From positions 19,891,820 through 19,955,819 of the forward strand of contig NC_069670.1 of NCBI RefSeq assembly GCF_027244095.1: DNA of 64,000 nucleotides. Direction: 5' to 3'. This DNA is from Hemicordylus capensis. Lineage: Eukaryota; Chordata; Lepidosauria; Squamata; Cordylidae. Both the position numbers and the translations under genes were made by a program. Below are positions 61,675-64,000 of this stretch, one piece after another. The first letter of the stretch is position 1. Each line of letters opens with the position of its first letter. A model generated the notes under the pieces. That model did no database searches. It was not told where the DNA came from and saw only the letters and a program-made list of their open reading frames with translations.

Positions 61675-62329
61675 GCAGATTTGCTTAGCCCCTTCTTCAA
61701 CACTGTTCTGTCCCCAACTAGAACCATTCTCATATTGACGAGCTTTTAAAAGCTTTCTTTGAACAAATGTGGCTTTCCCTCCCTTTCTGACTCTTGTGCG
61801 CTGGTGTTCTTAGTAATTCTTTTTAAACTGAGTTACTGTTTTTATGGTGATGTTTGCTGTCTTGACCATTCCCATCATGTAAGGGGAAAGGTGGGATACA
61901 AAAGTTTAAAATAAATAACATAAATCCAAACCCAAAAACCCACCCGGAGAGGTTTTTCAGCAAAATGGAACTGAGCCCAAATTTAACATCCCTTGTCTGT
62001 CTTGAAACTGAACCAGAATCAAATCCCTAAAAAATATATATATATGGCTCAGTAATCAGGCACTCAGCTTGCAAGTGTGCAATTCATGATCCAGTTTGTC
62101 TTTTGTTTGTAAAAACATTTCAACTTTCAAAAATCAACAGTTTAAACAGTGTTCTTCCTCTGTCAAGTAGCTATTGCATGAACCCTTTGGCATGAACTAG
62201 ATCTAAACTGGTTCAAAGTGTGTGGACTAATTACTGAACCACTTTCTAAAGTTAGTTTCTGAACTGGAGAGTTAGAAATGACAAATGGATTAATAAATAA
62301 TGATTAATAAATAATCAGAACGTAGCTGC

Positions 62330-62480
62330 CCCATAACAAATTGTGCTCTGGATGGCTCACAACACATTAAAAAACATCGCATAAAAACACAACATGACAA
62401 AGAAATCACAACACAAAACAAAAACAAAAAACATTTTAAACCATTAAAAAAACAATTTAAAAATAAATTTTAATATAACT
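62330..62480 (-). mobile_element. LINE 3' end fragment
   Basis: CTGGATGGCTCACAACACAT and A-rich text, like 9400-9500. Confidence 0.5.
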
Positions 62481-62570
62481 TTATTACGGTCAAAGACCAG
62501 CAATAAAAATGACTGACGGATCTCAACTGGACTGGAACTTAAAACATGTAATGGTTTGACTTCCTGGTCA

Positions 62571-62752
62571 ATGTGGTCTAATGTTGGACTAGGATCGGAC
62601 AGAACCAGGTTCAAATCTCCGTTCTGCCATGAAACTCACTGGGTGATTCTGGGCCAGTCCCTTATCTCTCAGCTTAACCTACCTCACAGGGTTGTTGTGA
62701 GGATAACATGTACCACTCTGGGCTCTTTGGAGAAAGAGTGGGAGATAAATCT
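62571..62752 (+). mobile_element. tRNA-derived CORE-SINE, sense
   Basis: Box B CAGGTTCAAATCTCC, CORE GGGTTGTTGTGAGGATAACA, tail GAGAAAGAGTGGGAGATAAA. Confidence 0.75.
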
Positions 62753-62754
62753 GG

Positions 62755-63065
62755 ACTTGTGGCAACAAGCATGAATTGTCTCCTTTGCTAAGCAGGGTCT
62801 ACCCTGGTTTGCATTTGGATGGGAGACTGCATGTAATATGAGCATTGTAAGATATTCCCCTTAGGGGATGGGTCCGCTCTGGGAAGAGCACCTGCCTGCT
62901 TGTATGCAGAAGGTTCCAAGTTCCCTCCCTGGCAGCATCTCCAAGATAGGGCTGAGAGAGACTCCTGCCTGCAACCCCGGAGAAGCCGCTGCCAATCTGA
63001 GTAGACAATACTGAGCTAGATGGACCAAGGGTCTGACTCAGTAGAAAGCAGCTTTCTGTGTTCCT
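62755..63065 (+). mobile_element. 5S/tRNA-type composite SINE
   Basis: Near full length: head GCTAAGCAGGGTCTACCCTG and GGATGGGAGACTGCATG, very close to 5S rRNA. Confidence 0.85.
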
Positions 63066-63645
63066 AAATGTAAAATAGGATTAAAAAATTAAAAACAAAA
63101 TCTGCACATGCTCCTCTGATTTTTGCTTTGTAGATTTGGGAAGGAAAGGACTAATGAGCTGGAGTCTTGGTTACCTTTCAGAGAGATTTTTTAACCTCAG
63201 CTTTCTAGTGCAAAAGACTGACAAAAAGGTTGACGCTGAAATGGGGCCACCCTTTGAGCGTCTTGCAGCGAGCTGCCAACCGTTGGCACCAGTTCTGCTA
63301 ATAAAAAGGCCGTCTTTTCCTCAAAAAGGGCTGTGAGAAGGCAAGCCGGCTTTCTTCTTTCTGAAACTGGCCCAACTCCATGAATAGGCCCTGGACAGGA
63401 GGAAGAAAACCGAGTGAGGTGATGGGCCCGCTACACGCTCCTTTGCATCTGAATGCAAAATTGCTGGCACAGCCCTTAGTTGGCTGTGAAGGGCTTTTTC
63501 CGAGTGGGGGAGCAGGGAGAAAGCTGTTTGCTTTGCCTGCTCCCACACAATGGTTATCCTGGTGTCCTCAAAGCTGAAAGTTTCCACACACATTTTTTAA
63601 AGGAATTCAACTCCCCACCAACACCTATCTGTTAGACTCCCAGAA
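63066..63645. other. Single-copy stretch upstream of CA14 exon 3
   Basis: I searched both strands for the CA14 leader and the HWTY exon and did not find them. No repeat recognised. Confidence 0.4.
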
Positions 63646-64000
63646 TCCTCTGGGCAAAGTTAGACCCCCAGAGTCCTCTGGGCCCTACAGTTAGACTCCC
63701 AGAATCCTCTGGGCTTGGGGTCAGCCCAGAGCTAGACTCCCAGAATCCTCTGGGCCCTGCAGTTAGACTCCCAGAATCCTCTGGGCTTGGGGTCAGCCCA
63801 GAGCTAGACTCCCAGAATCCTCTGGGCCCTGCAGTTAGACTCCCAGAATCCTCTGGGCTTGGGGTCAGCCCAGAGCTAGACTCCCAGAATCCTCTGGGCC
63901 CTGCAGTTAGACTCCCAGAATCCTCTGGGCTTGGGGTCAGCCCAGAGCTAGACTCCCAGAATCCTCTGGGCCCTGCAGTTAGACTCCCAGAATCCTCTGG
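63646..64000. repeat. 72-bp tandem array with internal hairpins, running off the right edge
   Basis: Period 72 (CAGCCCAGAGCTAG at 63722, 63794, 63866, 63938). Each unit holds two CCCAGAATCCTCTGGG hairpins (6-bp stems) and one GGGCTTGGGGTCAGCCC hairpin. Confidence 0.9.

Noticed and set aside
62780-62840. 5S rRNA gene fragment
   Set aside because: The 5S-like text is only the internal promoter part and is always joined to the same SINE body.
61280-63645. CA14 exons 1-2
   Set aside because: I looked on the minus strand for a leader and for an HWTY-type short exon with proper donor and found none.

Overview
This looks like a window from a squamate reptile genome. The evidence is host exons with vertebrate splice sites, CR1, L2 and BovB LINEs, Sauria-type SINEs ending in a TTTACCTTT tail, and about thirty copies of a composite Pol III SINE. 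Four host genes can be read: two immunoglobulin-superfamily receptor genes on the left, APH1A in the middle and CA14 on the right. Well over half of the rest is repeat.

0-13 kb: a head-to-head pair of Ig genes. On the minus strand are a signal-peptide exon (2338-2380) and a V-set exon (1272-1595); this gene runs off the left edge. On the plus strand a complete six-exon receptor (3276-12015) encodes leader, V-set with a built-in J-like end, C1-set, transmembrane segment and a tail with one ITIM (ICYAQL). I cannot assign either to a named mammalian gene. They are the best candidate here for an undescribed paired immune-receptor system.

13-25 kb: no gene that I can support. It holds SINEs, a 1.2 kb hAT element with a perfect 8-bp target duplication, hairpin-rich MITEs, a nested L2, and a solo LTR sitting inside a SINE.

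25-38 kb: APH1A, the gamma-secretase subunit, seven coding exons on the plus strand, 265 residues, all splice phases consistent, with the GxxxGxxxG motif and both conserved histidines. Its upstream region is GC-rich and carries an SBS/ZNF143-like site. Introns hold an ~85-bp minisatellite and a 225-bp MITE in tandem triplicate.

42-61 kb: CA14, membrane-bound carbonic anhydrase, on the minus strand. Exons 3-11 are present, including a 21-nt micro-exon. All zinc ligands, the proton-shuttle His and the disulfide cysteines are there. The first two exons were not found and probably lie beyond the right edge. APH1A and CA14 are tail to tail, as in human 1q21. The window ends in a 72-bp tandem array. 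The four genes share no obvious pathway. Their proximity looks like conserved synteny (APH1A-CA14) next to a lineage-specific immune-receptor pair.
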